A DNA stretch of 64,000 nt from Candidatus Acidiferrales bacterium. GTDB lineage: Bacteria > Acidobacteriota > Terriglobia > Acidiferrales > UBA7541. Below are positions 24,979-32,960 of this stretch, in pieces. The first letter of the stretch is position 1. Every line of letters begins with the position of its first letter. A model generated the notes under the pieces. It saw nothing but the letters and a program-made list of their open reading frames with translations. It was not told the origin of the DNA and ran no database searches. Location of the stretch: the NCBI GenBank assembly GCA_035934015.1, contig DASYYH010000011.1:1-64000 (forward strand). Reading direction: 5' to 3'. The translations under genes were made by a program, and so were the position numbers.

Positions 24979-25299
24979 CTATTTTCTGGCGCGCAAAGTG
25001 GCTGCCATAACGCGTGGACTGCGACGACCGTGAATTACAGCGATGACGACGAGCGGCTTTTCATCCGGCGCGTAGGCGATCAAATATTCGCGAACAGTTT
25101 GAAAGCGCAGTGGTTTCGAAGTGAGGCCAGGACGCAAGTGGCCCTGACGAGGGAATTTTACAAGCCCGCGAATGGCTTCGAGGATTTCGTTGCGAAAATT
25201 TCCAGCCGCGCCAGGATTGTCATCGGCGATGAATTGCCAAACTTCGGTGATGTCTTGCGCGGCCCCTGGGTGAAGGTAAAAACCGCGATCATCGCTCAT
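24979..25299 (-). CDS. ParE/RelE-family toxin
   Basis: A 106-residue toxin of the ParE/RelE superfamily. LHPGAAQDITEVWQFIADDNPGAA is the N-terminal helical hairpin, LVKFPRQGHLRPGL the central loop, LRFQTVREYLIAYAPDEKPLVVIAVIHGRR the beta-sheet core, with the conserved C-terminal HGRR-type motif. It overlaps the upstream antitoxin gene by 11 nt, the usual antitoxin-first order. The pair lies on the minus strand directly after the glnE stop codon. ParE proteins poison gyrase and RelE proteins cut ribosomal mRNA; the sequence looks more ParE-like. Confidence 0.85.
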   Translation of the reverse strand: MSDDRGFYLHPGAAQDITEVWQFIADDNPGAAGNFRNEILEAIRGLVKFPRQGHLRPGLTSKPLRFQTVREYLIAYAPDEKPLVVIAVIHGRRSPRVMAATLRARK

Positions 25300-25555
25300 T
25301 TCGGCGAGATGAACGGCGCTCGGCGAGATTTCTTTCGCGGTCGCGCAGGTCTTCGAAGAAGCGTTCGCCGTCGACGGGCTTGGCGCGGCCGCTCTTTAAA
25401 TCCTCGTAGCGACTATCGAGCATACTTCGCACGTCAGCTACTTCGCTGAGATAAGCAGCCATGGCGTCTTCGACGAGCTCATCGGCGGGACGGCCGCTTT
25501 TGGAGGCCAGTTCCTTGAGGAGCGATTGCGTCTCGGGCTTGAGATGAACTTCCAT
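25289..25555 (-). CDS. ParD-like antitoxin
   Basis: An 88-residue antitoxin. The N-terminus MEVHLKPETQSLLKELASKSGRPADELVEDAMAAYL (about residues 1-36) fits a ribbon-helix-helix DNA-binding domain with one strand and two helices. The charged C-terminus (SRYEDLKSGRAKPVDGERFF) would be the toxin-wrapping part. The family normally binds its own promoter. The minus-strand leader (about 25556-25600) contains GGAG before the ATG. It is cargo between glnE and a detached copy of the glnE tail. Confidence 0.82.
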   Translation of the reverse strand: MEVHLKPETQSLLKELASKSGRPADELVEDAMAAYLSEVADVRSMLDSRYEDLKSGRAKPVDGERFFEDLRDRERNLAERRSSRRNER

Positions 25556-25607
25556 GGTTACAGTGTAAGGAGTCTCGGCACGTGTGTCAAAGCGATTGGC
25601 TGAATTG

Positions 25608-25808
25608 AGTTCGCTGGATCATGCGATGCGGCTGGCGCTGGGAAGAGCGTCGAACGCGCTGCCGGAGCCGGCGCAGATGCCGAGAGTGATGGCGATGATG
25701 AAACAATGGGGCGTGAGCGCTGTGGGCAGCTTGCAGGAGAGACTCGCATCAACGCGAAATGCAGTTCGGCAAATCTATCAGGCGATGGTGGTCGAGGGTT
25801 CGAAGTAA
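25608..25808 (+). pseudogene. Detached copy of the glnE 3' end (copy 2)
   Basis: From GTTCGCTGGATCATGCGATG onward the DNA is about 90 percent identical to glnE at 24736-24836 and encodes SLDHAMRLALGRASNALPEP, continuing through QMPRVMAMMKQWGV. It then diverges to GSLQERLASTRNAVRQIYQAMVVEGSK and a stop, which is a homologous but different last helix. It lacks the in-frame repeat present in the intact gene. An ATG inside could start a short peptide, but no ribosome binding site supports translation. Confidence 0.8.
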
Positions 25809-25853
25809 CTTGGTTTTGACGAACATTTATGGAACAACGAAGACCTTGCACGG

Positions 25854-26075
25854 ATGAGGAAGCGCAAAAGGAAGAAGCGCGACGAGGCGTTCTTTTTGGC
25901 ACGGCTGCGCTTCATTCTTCAGGACAAGAAGCCGTGCCCTGACGAAACGTCGCCTGCGCCGTCGCCGTTCGCACAAAACGCTCAGGGTGAACCCGTGCAT
26001 GGAAATTTGTATGGTGCGGTGATGGCCACGCGGCGGTCGATGAGAGGGATTTACGAGACGACGGTGGCTGGGTAA
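25854..26075 (+). pseudogene. Second detached glnE tail fragment (copy 3)
   Basis: The frame ends GEPVHGNLYGAVMATRRSMR and GIYETTVAG before a stop. This parallels the intact GlnE end GKPVHGSLFDAVAGMRRAVR, KVYDRTVLA. It is preceded by a repeat of the same CGCTCAGGGTGAACC type as in glnE. Upstream of the tail the frame is a basic, unrecognised stretch (MRKRKRKKRDEAFFLARLRF). Together with copy 2, three versions of the glnE C-terminus lie in series. Confidence 0.65.
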
Positions 26076-26101
26076 GGAAAGCAGGTTCCCGTCCCGGCGG
26101 A

Positions 26102-27172
26102 TTACTGCACGTCGAATCTAACCATCAGAAGGCTTTCATCGGGAACAGGTGTACCACGGCAGGTTTCGGGAGTATATTTCCACTTCGCCATGGCCGCTAG
26201 GGCGGCCTCGGCAAGTGACTTATCCGGAGCGCCCAAGGCCGCGAGATTGCTCAACCGTCCGTCTATTCCAAGGACGCCATAAACAGTGACTGTGCCTTGC
26301 CTACGAGCCCTTTCCGCTCCTGCTGGGTATGCAGGAAAAACCGCGGACTTAAGCATGGGTACATTATCAGGATCGTCGCAGGCAGGCCAAACCGTGGAGT
26401 TTTGCGGCGGCTGAAAATCTCCGTCGTCGGTCAGGACGAGGGGCAGTATGGAATTTACCGTGAGCGTGACTGCGGGCGCATCTTCGGCGTTGGAACGAAT
26501 AGAACCTGGAAAGTGCTTTCCAGCGAAGGAAATAAAGTTGGAATATTCGCTCGCACCTCGAAATTCGTTTACAAGCACCCCGCTTACGGAATCGAAGCAG
26601 TAGTCGGAACCGTACTTCTCTCCTTCCTGTGTCAAGGTCACGCAGTCAAGTTTGGCTCCATGTTCTTTCTTTTGGTGCAACTTGATTTCTTTTAGCGCAG
26701 CAATGGCCGCTGGCCTTGCCCAAACGTGAAGCGATTTAAGGAAGCCCAGCCCGCCATATAGCTGTAAAACAGGCTCGATTTCATACTGCGTCGTACGCGA
26801 CTGCCAGTACTGATTTTCCCCTCCGACGCGAATGTGCGTGTAATTGGCAAAAGCGATTTCCTCGCGCCACTTTTCCGGCGAGGCCCACTTCAGAAGATAC
26901 GTGCCGCTTATGGCTGGTTTGTGGTTCTCTTGTTCAACCGTAATCGTGCCGCGCATCTCGAATGGCGGCGAGCCCGGCGCGCGGAGATCGCTGACGGCAA
27001 GCGCCTTCGCGAAGAGGGCCACGGCCTGCGCGCGCGCGTCCGCATCTTTACTGGAGTCGCCGAGGACCCAAGAAGCAAGCGGCAGAATGAGAAGCGACAG
27101 CAAGAGGAGGGAGGATAAAATCCTAAGCTGGGATAGCGGAAGACTTACTTTGTTGATGGATTCATTTCCCAT
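26102..27172 (-). CDS. Secreted protein with C-terminal TonB domain
   Basis: A 356-residue protein with a signal sequence (ILSSLLLLSLLILPLASWVLG). The middle part has strands resembling LolA-like or outer-membrane carrier folds (EMRGTITVEQENHKPAISGTYLLK, EKWREEIAF, RTTQYEIEPVL). From about residue 290 there is a TonB C-terminal domain: GTVTVYGVLGIDGRLSNL, SLAEAALAAMAKWKYTPETC, ending RFDVQ. Such TonB-box-containing secreted proteins are common in Acidobacteriota. They are not true energy transducers because no separate membrane anchor plus Pro-rich linker is present. Function unknown. Confidence 0.7.
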   Translation of the reverse strand: MGNESINKVSLPLSQLRILSSLLLLSLLILPLASWVLGDSSKDADARAQAVALFAKALAVSDLRAPGSPPFEMRGTITVEQENHKPAISGTYLLKWASPEKWREEIAFANYTHIRVGGENQYWQSRTTQYEIEPVLQLYGGLGFLKSLHVWARPAAIAALKEIKLHQKKEHGAKLDCVTLTQEGEKYGSDYCFDSVSGVLVNEFRGASEYSNFISFAGKHFPGSIRSNAEDAPAVTLTVNSILPLVLTDDGDFQPPQNSTVWPACDDPDNVPMLKSAVFPAYPAGAERARRQGTVTVYGVLGIDGRLSNLAALGAPDKSLAEAALAAMAKWKYTPETCRGTPVPDESLLMVRFDVQ

Positions 27173-27241
27173 GGATGCGGAATCGTACTCTCGCGCTGAT
27201 TACGATGCAACGAGTATACTGGGACAGCACACAGGCTGAGA

Positions 27242-27316
27242 GCCTGCCTGCGGCAGGCCTGTGCCACACTGCAGATTCCTCGTCGGATGCTAGTCGCATC
27301 CTCGCTCGGAATGACA
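27242..27316. repeat. Dispersed repeats: GCCTGCC palindrome and GCAGATTCCTCG element
   Basis: GCCTGCC-tgc-GGCAGGC (27242-27258) is followed by an element (27269-27316) beginning CTGCAGATTCCTCGTCGGAT and ending CTCGCTCGGAATGACA. An almost identical copy lies at 34300-34347, and related ones near 1000, 30783 and 35222. The core GGATGC-n-GCATCC makes it hairpin-forming. Confidence 0.7.
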
Positions 27317-27469
27317 ACGTAAAGGCGTCTCGCCGGTGAATTTGAGACAAATGTGATTCACAATGCAAGCACTATGCGGAATTGTCACACGATGAGCCTT
27401 CTCCGGTTGGTTAGGCGCGCGGTGTCGTGGTATCGTCAAATGTTTTGAGGACATTTTGGAGAAAACAGA

Positions 27470-28960
27470 ATGAAGCAATCATATAGCGGGATGGAAGTGC
27501 CGAAGGATGGAAGCGGGATTGAGTATTCGAGTGGGGTGAACGGTGCCCTTCGCGAAGAACGCTCAGGATCTTCGAGTGTTTCTGCGAAACACTCTACGAC
27601 CGGACAGTTCCAAGTGCCGACCAATCCCATAATTCCGTTCATCGAGGGCGATGGGACGGGGCGGGACATCTGGCGAGCATCACGAAGAGTTTTTGACGCG
27701 GCGGTGGAGCACGCGTTCGGCGGGAAACGCAAAGTGGCGTGGCTGGAAGTGTTCGCGGGAGAAAAAGCGTTTCGCAAATTCAACGAGTGGCTGCCGCAGG
27801 ATACGGTCGAGGCGATCCGCGATTTTCGCGTGGCGATCAAAGGGCCGCTGACGACGCCGGTGGGCGGAGGGATTCGTTCGCTGAACGTGACGCTGCGGCA
27901 AATGCTGGAGCTCTACGCGTGCGTGCGGCCAGTGCGTTATTTTCCGGGCGTGCCATCGCCGGTGCGGAATCCGGAGAAGATGAATGTGGTGATCTTCCGC
28001 GAGAACACTGAGGACGTGTACGCGGGAATCGAGTGGCGGTCGGGGACGCCGGAAGCGGCGAAGCTGCTGAAATTCCTGAACGAAGATATGCTGCAAGGGA
28101 AAAAGCATGTCCGCGAAGATTCGGGCATAGGCATCAAGCCGATTTCGCCGACAGGGACGAAGCGTCTGGTGCGGCGCGCGATTCAGCATGCGATTGAGCA
28201 CAACCGGCGCGTGGTGACGCTGGTGCACAAGGGCAACATCATGAAATTCACGGAGGGCGCGTTTCGCGACTGGGGATACGAGCTGGCGAAGGCGGAGTTT
28301 CGCGACAAGATTGTGACCGAGCGCGAAAGCTGGATTCTGGACAATCTGGACAAAAATCCGGGAATCAGCGCGGAGCAAAACGCGGCGATGATTGAGCCGG
28401 GGCTGGAAAATGCGCCGGAGCAATTTCGCAAGGAAGTGGCCGCGGAGGTGAAGTCAACGCTCGATGCGATTTACGCTTCGCACGGGCACGGCGCGTGGAA
28501 GAACAAAATTCTGGTGAACGACCGGATCGCGGATTCGGTGTTTCAGCAGATTTTGACGCGCGCGGGCGAGTATCAGGTGTTCGCGACGCCGAATTTGAAT
28601 GGCGATTATTTGTCGGACGCGTGCGCGGCGCAGGTCGGCGGGCTGGGAATGGCGCCGGGCGCGAATATCGGCGATGGATATGGCGTCTTCGAGGCGACGC
28701 ACGGAACGGCGCCGAAATATGCGGACCAGGATGTGATTAATCCAGCGTCGGTGATGCTGAGCGGGGCGATGATGTTTGAGTTCATGGGATGGAATGAAGT
28801 AGCGTCGCTGATCGAGAACGGAATCGAGCGGACGATTCAGCAGAAGCGCGTGACGTATGATTTGGAGCGGATGATGCCGGGCGCGACGAAGGTGAAGACG
28901 TCGGAGTTCGCGTCGGCGATTATTGAGAATATGGGGCAAAAGGCAGTGGCGAGTGACTAG
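27470..28960 (+). CDS. icd: NADP-type isocitrate dehydrogenase
   Basis: A 496-residue TCA-cycle enzyme converting isocitrate to 2-oxoglutarate. It shows [14 protein letters not shown], the substrate loop [47 protein letters not shown] and [20 protein letters not shown]. The 50-60 residue insertion after [10 protein letters not shown] is typical of the longer cyanobacterial-type enzymes. Residues 23-45 (starting [14 protein letters not shown]) are encoded by a dispersed repeat, and the C-terminal GQKAVASD plus stop is encoded by heptamer-repeat DNA. Both ends have therefore been altered by repeats without breaking the enzyme core. GGAGAAAACAG precedes the ATG. Confidence 0.95.
   Translation: MKQSYSGMEVPKDGSGIEYSSGVNGALREERSGSSSVSAKHSTTGQFQVPTNPIIPFIEGDGTGRDIWRASRRVFDAAVEHAFGGKRKVAWLEVFAGEKAFRKFNEWLPQDTVEAIRDFRVAIKGPLTTPVGGGIRSLNVTLRQMLELYACVRPVRYFPGVPSPVRNPEKMNVVIFRENTEDVYAGIEWRSGTPEAAKLLKFLNEDMLQGKKHVREDSGIGIKPISPTGTKRLVRRAIQHAIEHNRRVVTLVHKGNIMKFTEGAFRDWGYELAKAEFRDKIVTERESWILDNLDKNPGISAEQNAAMIEPGLENAPEQFRKEVAAEVKSTLDAIYASHGHGAWKNKILVNDRIADSVFQQILTRAGEYQVFATPNLNGDYLSDACAAQVGGLGMAPGANIGDGYGVFEATHGTAPKYADQDVINPASVMLSGAMMFEFMGWNEVASLIENGIERTIQQKRVTYDLERMMPGATKVKTSEFASAIIENMGQKAVASD
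27541..27600. repeat. Dispersed repeat in frame within the icd 5' region
   Basis: GGTGCCCTTCGCGAAGAACG followed by CTCAGGATCTTCG, then GTGTTTCTGCGAAACAC (itself a palindrome), adds about 20 residues between the start and the first conserved strand of the enzyme. The CTCAGGATCTTCG part matches the repeat inside glnE. Confidence 0.6.
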
Positions 28961-28972
28961 TGGCGAGAAAAC
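28945..28972. repeat. Heptamer array supplying the icd stop codon
   Basis: AGTGGCG, AGTGACT, AGTGGCG and AGAAAAC overlap the 3' end of icd. The TAG stop (28958-28960) spans the second and third units. The array has the same units and orientation as those flanking the glnA insert. Confidence 0.65.
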
Positions 28973-29038
28973 GCAGGGCGCGAATCGGGAACACCTTGGT
29001 CCTTCGCCAAAGGGTCGAGGGTACGAGATGGACATCCC

Positions 29039-29593
29039 CTAGGGATGCCAATCGTAGAGACCCGGGTCGAATACCTCGGGCGACAAATGGCGCCTGAGTG
29101 CATCGAGGAAGATTCCCTGTTTTTGGTTAACGACACCGTGTTGGATCCTTATCCCGTCCCGACTTGTGACGGTGATACGGGTGCCCATAAACGTCCAGAT
29201 CGTTTGAAAGAAGTTGACGTTGAGATTTTCTTCCTGCCAATCACAAGCGATTCGCGAGGTCTGAGCCCAAAGGATTGAGCGACGAAGAATGCCGAAGAGA
29301 CTGCATGAAGAAATGCCTGAGGAATCCACCAACACAGAGCGAGGCCAGAAGACCCAAAACAATAACAAGAGGATGTAGACCCAAAGAGGCCAACTGTTTG
29401 GGCGCGCCACGATGCCGTGAACTCGTCCCCAAATTGCTGCAACACACGCAGCGATACCAAACCAGCGGAGTAACCGCCAGCCGAGCTTGGGTGGAAAGGC
29501 TTGTACAGCTGGTCTGCGCACCAGTAGATAGTCCGTCAGTTCGCAGACAGCCACATAAAGTGCAAACACTCCTGCAATAGATAACGCTCGCAT
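29039..29593 (-). CDS. Membrane protein with PH-like domain
   Basis: A 184-residue protein. The N-terminal half has three membrane helices (ALSIAGVFALYVAVCELTDYLL, WFGIAACVAAIWGRVHG, WPLWVYILLLLFWVFW). The C-terminal half, from SVLVDSSGISSCSLFG, resembles a bacterial PH or YdbT-like beta domain (ILWAQTSRIACDWQEENLNVN, TRITVTSRDGIRIQHG). Codons are more A/T-rich than in icd and mdh, between which it sits on the opposite strand. Function unknown. Confidence 0.6.
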   Translation of the reverse strand: MRALSIAGVFALYVAVCELTDYLLVRRPAVQAFPPKLGWRLLRWFGIAACVAAIWGRVHGIVARPNSWPLWVYILLLLFWVFWPRSVLVDSSGISSCSLFGILRRSILWAQTSRIACDWQEENLNVNFFQTIWTFMGTRITVTSRDGIRIQHGVVNQKQGIFLDALRRHLSPEVFDPGLYDWHP

Positions 29594-29809
29594 ACGTTAT
29601 TAGAATGAGTGTGGTTCTAGAAATCTCCGTCATTGTATACCGACGGCCACATGAAGTCTCGATAACTGGCTGCTCTAGAGGCCAAGTTTGCGTCAGTCTT
29701 TGCCGTTGATTTGCGCGATGCACTTTTGGCTTCCAACTGAACGCCTTAACATTTACACTTTTGTGTTTCGCGCAGGGCTGCTTAATCGCAATTATTTCCA
29801 GGAGAGAAG

Positions 29810-30748
29810 ATGAGAAAGAAAGTGACGGTGGTGGGCGGAGGGAACGTCGGGGCGACGACGGCGCAGCGGCTGGTGGATTCGGGGCTGGCGGACGTGGTGC
29901 TGACGGATATTCTGGACGGCGTGCCGACGGGAAAGGCGCTGGACATGCTGGAGTCGGCGCCGATTTCGGGCGCGAGCGTCGCCGCGAAAGGAATTTCGAC
30001 GGGCACGGGCGATTATAAAGAGACGGAGAACAGCGACATCGTGGTGATTACAGCAGGATTTCCGCGCAAGGCGGGAATGAGCCGCGACGATTTGTTGAAG
30101 GCGAATTACGAGGTGATCAAAGGCGTCGTCCAGCCGATCGTCAAACTTTCGCCGAACGCGATTTTGATTGTGGTGACGAATCCGCTGGACGTGATGACGC
30201 AGGCGGCGTTCAAAATCAGCGGCTTTCCGAAGCACCGCGTGATGGGCATGGCGGGCGTGCTGGATTCGGCGCGCATGGCGGCGTTCATTTCGATGGAGCT
30301 GAACGTGTCGGTGGAGAATATTTCGTGCTTCGTGCTCGGCGGGCACGGCGACGATATGGTGCCGCTGCCGCGCTATTCGACCGTGGCAGGAATTCCGCTG
30401 CCAGATTTGCTGCCGAAGGAACGCGTCGAGGCGATTGTGCAGCGGACGCGCAAGGGCGGCGGAGAGATTGTGAATTATTTGAAGACCGGCTCGGCGTACT
30501 ACGCGCCTTCGGCGGCGGCGTTTGCGATGTGCGAGGCGATCCTGAAGGACAAGAAAAAAATCATGCCGTGCGCGGCGTATCTCGAGGGCGAATACGGCGT
30601 GAAGGGATTATTCGTCGGCGTGCCGTGCAAACTGGGCGCGCGCGGGATCGAGCAGATTGTCGAAATCAAGCTGACGACAGAAGAAAAAGCGGCGCTGGAG
30701 AAGTCGTCGGCATCCGTGCGGGAGCTGGTGGGGATACTCGGACTGTAA
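29810..30748 (+). CDS. mdh: Malate dehydrogenase
   Basis: A 312-residue LDH-like malate dehydrogenase catalysing NAD-dependent malate/oxaloacetate conversion. It shows the NAD motif [16 protein letters not shown], the substrate loop [14 protein letters not shown] with the discriminating Arg residues, [26 protein letters not shown] and the catalytic His in [15 protein letters not shown] ribosome binding site (CAGGAGAGAAG) precedes the ATG. The 3' end encodes [19 protein letters not shown], and a detached diverged copy of precisely this tail lies 120 nt downstream. Confidence 0.96.
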   Translation: MRKKVTVVGGGNVGATTAQRLVDSGLADVVLTDILDGVPTGKALDMLESAPISGASVAAKGISTGTGDYKETENSDIVVITAGFPRKAGMSRDDLLKANYEVIKGVVQPIVKLSPNAILIVVTNPLDVMTQAAFKISGFPKHRVMGMAGVLDSARMAAFISMELNVSVENISCFVLGGHGDDMVPLPRYSTVAGIPLPDLLPKERVEAIVQRTRKGGGEIVNYLKTGSAYYAPSAAAFAMCEAILKDKKKIMPCAAYLEGEYGVKGLFVGVPCKLGARGIEQIVEIKLTTEEKAALEKSSASVRELVGILGL

Positions 30749-30782
30749 CGGAGCGGGTCGCGCTGGTCGTTTGAAAAGAAAA

Positions 30783-30853
30783 AGCAGATTCCCGCCGCAG
30801 CGGGCAAGCCTCACACCGCTCGCCACAAGCTGGCGAACGGGTTCGGAATCACA
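30783..30853. repeat. Dispersed repeat between mdh and its duplicate tail
   Basis: Begins AGCAGATTCCCGCCGCAGCG, contains ACCGCTCGCC and TTCGGAATCACA, and belongs to the GCAGATTCC...CGGAATGACA family. It is the main content of the 117-nt segment separating the true mdh stop from the duplicated tail. Confidence 0.6.
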
Positions 30854-30865
30854 AACTCTTTTTGT

Positions 30866-30925
30866 GCGGCGCTGGAGAAGTCGGCGGCATCGGTGAGGGA
30901 GCTGGCAGGGACTTTGGCGTTGTAG
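30866..30925 (+). pseudogene. Detached, diverged copy of the mdh C-terminal tail
   Basis: Translates as AALEKSAASVRELAGTLAL followed by TAG, 15 of 19 residues identical to the mdh C-terminus, stop codon aligned. It has no start codon or ribosome binding site. As with glnA and glnE, the copy is limited to the last part of the gene, in the same orientation and order. Confidence 0.8.
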
Positions 30926-30957
30926 CGTGAAGTAGAGAAGCGATTGTCGAAACGCGA

Positions 30958-31446
30958 TTATTGTTTGTCGTAAAAAGTGGTTCTGGTCATCGCCGAGCCG
31001 TCCGCGCCGGTGTGGTAGGGAGTGACGGTAAGCGTCTTTCCATCTCGGGAAACGACGAGGCGCCCGCGGTCGGCCAATTTGCCCGCGACGATTTCCGTGC
31101 CGGAAAGAATGTGGGAGCTGATGAGCCGGTAGGAACGCATGTCGGTGAGCCCGGGCGAGCTGTTGGTGACGGCGTAGGATTTGCCGTCGAATTTGCCGGT
31201 CCACGAACTCTGGAACGGATGGCCGCTCCCGTCAGTTCCAGCCAAAATGCAGGTTATGTTGCCGCCGGACATCGTGTAGGTGATCGTGGAAACTCTCAAT
31301 GCACCGGCGGGGAGTTTGGATTTCGCTTCGTTCAACTTCCAAGTGCCGATGAAGGCGTCGCCTGGCGCCGCATAGGCCATTCAGATAGCCGCAAACAAGA
31401 TGGCGACGGTTAGAGGGAGGATGTTTCTGAACGTTCTTCCGCTCAT
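30958..31446 (-). pseudogene. Secreted lipocalin-like protein with in-frame stop in the signal peptide
   Basis: An ATG at 31446 with GGGAGAA upstream opens a signal peptide (MSGRTFRNILPLTVAILFAAI). An in-frame TGA (31383-31381) interrupts it, and ATGGCCTATGCGGCG continues in the same frame to a 140-residue domain (GTWKLNEAKSKLPAG, SSWTGKFDGKSYAV, GKLADRGRLVVSRDGKTLTVT, ending TRTTFYDKQ). The mature-domain frame is intact and belongs to a small beta-rich family frequent in Acidobacteriota. Either the gene has just lost export, translation restarts at the ATG after the stop to give a cytoplasmic form, or the base is a sequencing error (TGC or TGG to TGA). Confidence 0.65.
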
Positions 31447-31657
31447 CGTGATTCTCCCATCGCAGGATTGCGTTCCGGGCGCAGCCTTGCGCGGATTGTA
31501 CACCAGAGAAAGACGCGACGCACAATGGAACTGAACGCGCCGGCCTGAAGGTCGGCGCTACGGGCACAGCAGCGTCGAGCCGCCGATCCAACGGCGAAAA
31601 ACAGGTTCCTCGCCGCCGTTCGCAAAAGGCGCGACCGGGCTCGGAATGACAATCCTT

Positions 31658-32401
31658 CTAGGAATGCGGCGCGGGGTGTGGCGGCGTATGCGGTGCGGGG
31701 TGCGTCGCAGGATGAGCCGCGGGCACGAAGATGTGCGCGGTGATGATCGTGTCGAGCTTCGGAAAATCCTTCTCGACGTAGGGCTTCCCTTCCCGCGTGA
31801 GGCGATCCTGATCGGGACCATGGTCACCATAGCCGCCAAAGAATTTGTCTACGACGTCCATGCCTTCGGTGACTTTGCCGAATGGCGCGAAGCCCATGCC
31901 ATCGAGGCGGCCATTATTGACGAGATTGATGAAGACCTGCGTGGTGCGCGTATTCGGGCCGGCAGTGGCGAAGGTGATGTAGCCGCGATTGTTCGTCTGG
32001 CTTACGGGATCATCTTTGATATTGGCATTGGCCCAGGCCTTGGAAATATTGGGAGAAGCGGAGAGACCGAATTGCACGACGAAGCCGGGCACGACGCGGA
32101 AAAGACTGGCGCCGTCATAAAAATGATGCTCGCACAAATTATAAAAGCGGTCGGCGCCGATGGGCGCCCATGCGCGCCTGACTTCCACGGTGAAGTAACC
32201 CTTCGTCGTGTGGAAACGGACATGATAGACATGAGGCGCAGTGGCATGGAGAGTTGCCGGATGCAAAAGCGAAGCTGTGGACATGGGTCTCCTTTGTGTG
32301 GTCGTGTGCGTCGCGCGGGTCTGAGCCGAAGCAACAAGCGCCGCAGAGGCGCAGAGCGCGATTGCGAATGCCGATGCGTTGAGCAGTTTCACGAGTTTCA
32401 T
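31658..32401 (-). CDS. Exported cyclophilin-type peptidyl-prolyl isomerase
   Basis: A 247-residue periplasmic PPIase. A signal peptide (ASAFAIALCASAALVASA, cleavage near AQT) and a Thr/His-rich linker precede the cyclophilin core, seen in FHTTKGYFTVEVRRAWAP, RFYNLCEHHFYDGASLFRVVPGFVVQFG, GYITFATAGPNTRTTQVFINL and GFAPFGKVTEGMDVVD. These keep the active-site Arg and the F-x-R-V-x-P segment. The C-terminal tail is a His/Pro repeat (HPATHPAPHTPPHPAPH), possibly metal-binding. Role: folding of exported proteins. Confidence 0.92.
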   Translation of the reverse strand: MKLVKLLNASAFAIALCASAALVASAQTRATHTTTQRRPMSTASLLHPATLHATAPHVYHVRFHTTKGYFTVEVRRAWAPIGADRFYNLCEHHFYDGASLFRVVPGFVVQFGLSASPNISKAWANANIKDDPVSQTNNRGYITFATAGPNTRTTQVFINLVNNGRLDGMGFAPFGKVTEGMDVVDKFFGGYGDHGPDQDRLTREGKPYVEKDFPKLDTIITAHIFVPAAHPATHPAPHTPPHPAPHS

Positions 32402-32510
32402 TCTTCGCCGTTCCTCCCAGAAATGTGCAACGCGAATTATATCCTGAGGCTGGAGCGGAATCAGAAATAATCGGCGCCAGGTTTCAAATCATAACGTAAA
32501 GCGGGAGAGC

Positions 32511-32553
32511 GCCGTCCTGCGGACGGCAACGGCCCGATAAAACCAATCGGGCC
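32511..32553. repeat. Two adjacent perfect palindromes
   Basis: GCCGTCC-tgc-GGACGGC (32511-32527) and GGCCCGAT-aaaacca-ATCGGGCC (32531-32553) lie in the 230-nt gap upstream of the cyclophilin gene. Neither is followed by a T-run. They belong with the dispersed palindromes of this genome. Confidence 0.6.
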
Positions 32554-32629
32554 CTACAAAAACTCGCCAATCCAGGCGGACGAGCCCGGAACGACAAATC
32601 CAGGCGCTATTTCTAGGCTTCGCTGGCGG

Positions 32630-32929
32630 CTAAGAAAATCGCTTGTCGCGCTTCACCGAAATACGTTCGAGTGGCTCGTTCCGATGCACAACTTTATCGA
32701 CAGCTCGTATACAATCTTCCAACGAATTCCGTTCTGCTTCCGTAAGTTCGCCGCGCGCGAAAGCACGGACATTTTGGAGAGCGATGAGGAGCTCACCCCA
32801 ACCGTCTGTGAGCGGAGACGCGAGCGGATAGCCTGGAAGAACGGCACGCAGCGCGCGAAAGCACCGGCGGTCACACCAGGCCTCGACCAGACTTTGCAGC
32901 GCGCGAAATAATTCTGCACTATTCTCCAC
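32630..32929 (-). CDS. Small hypothetical protein
   Basis: A 99-residue, mostly helical protein without signal or membrane segments. Notable features are LVEAWCDRRCFRALRAVLPGYP, LTDGWGELLIALQNVRAF and a C-terminal helix EAERNSLEDCIRAVDKVVH. The pattern suggests a compact helical domain, and similar short proteins occur in Acidobacteriota, though I cannot name the family. It lies downstream of, and in the same orientation as, the dipeptidase, 31 nt after it. Confidence 0.55.
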   Translation of the reverse strand: MENSAELFRALQSLVEAWCDRRCFRALRAVLPGYPLASPLTDGWGELLIALQNVRAFARGELTEAERNSLEDCIRAVDKVVHRNEPLERISVKRDKRFS

Positions 32930-32960
32930 TCACGCATCCTCCGGCGCGAGCCGAATGCGC

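Noticed and set aside
20200-26100. Integrase, recombinase or transposase that could explain the 3'-end insertions
   Set aside because: No such protein is encoded near the inserts, so a classical genomic island or intact IS element is not supported by this window.
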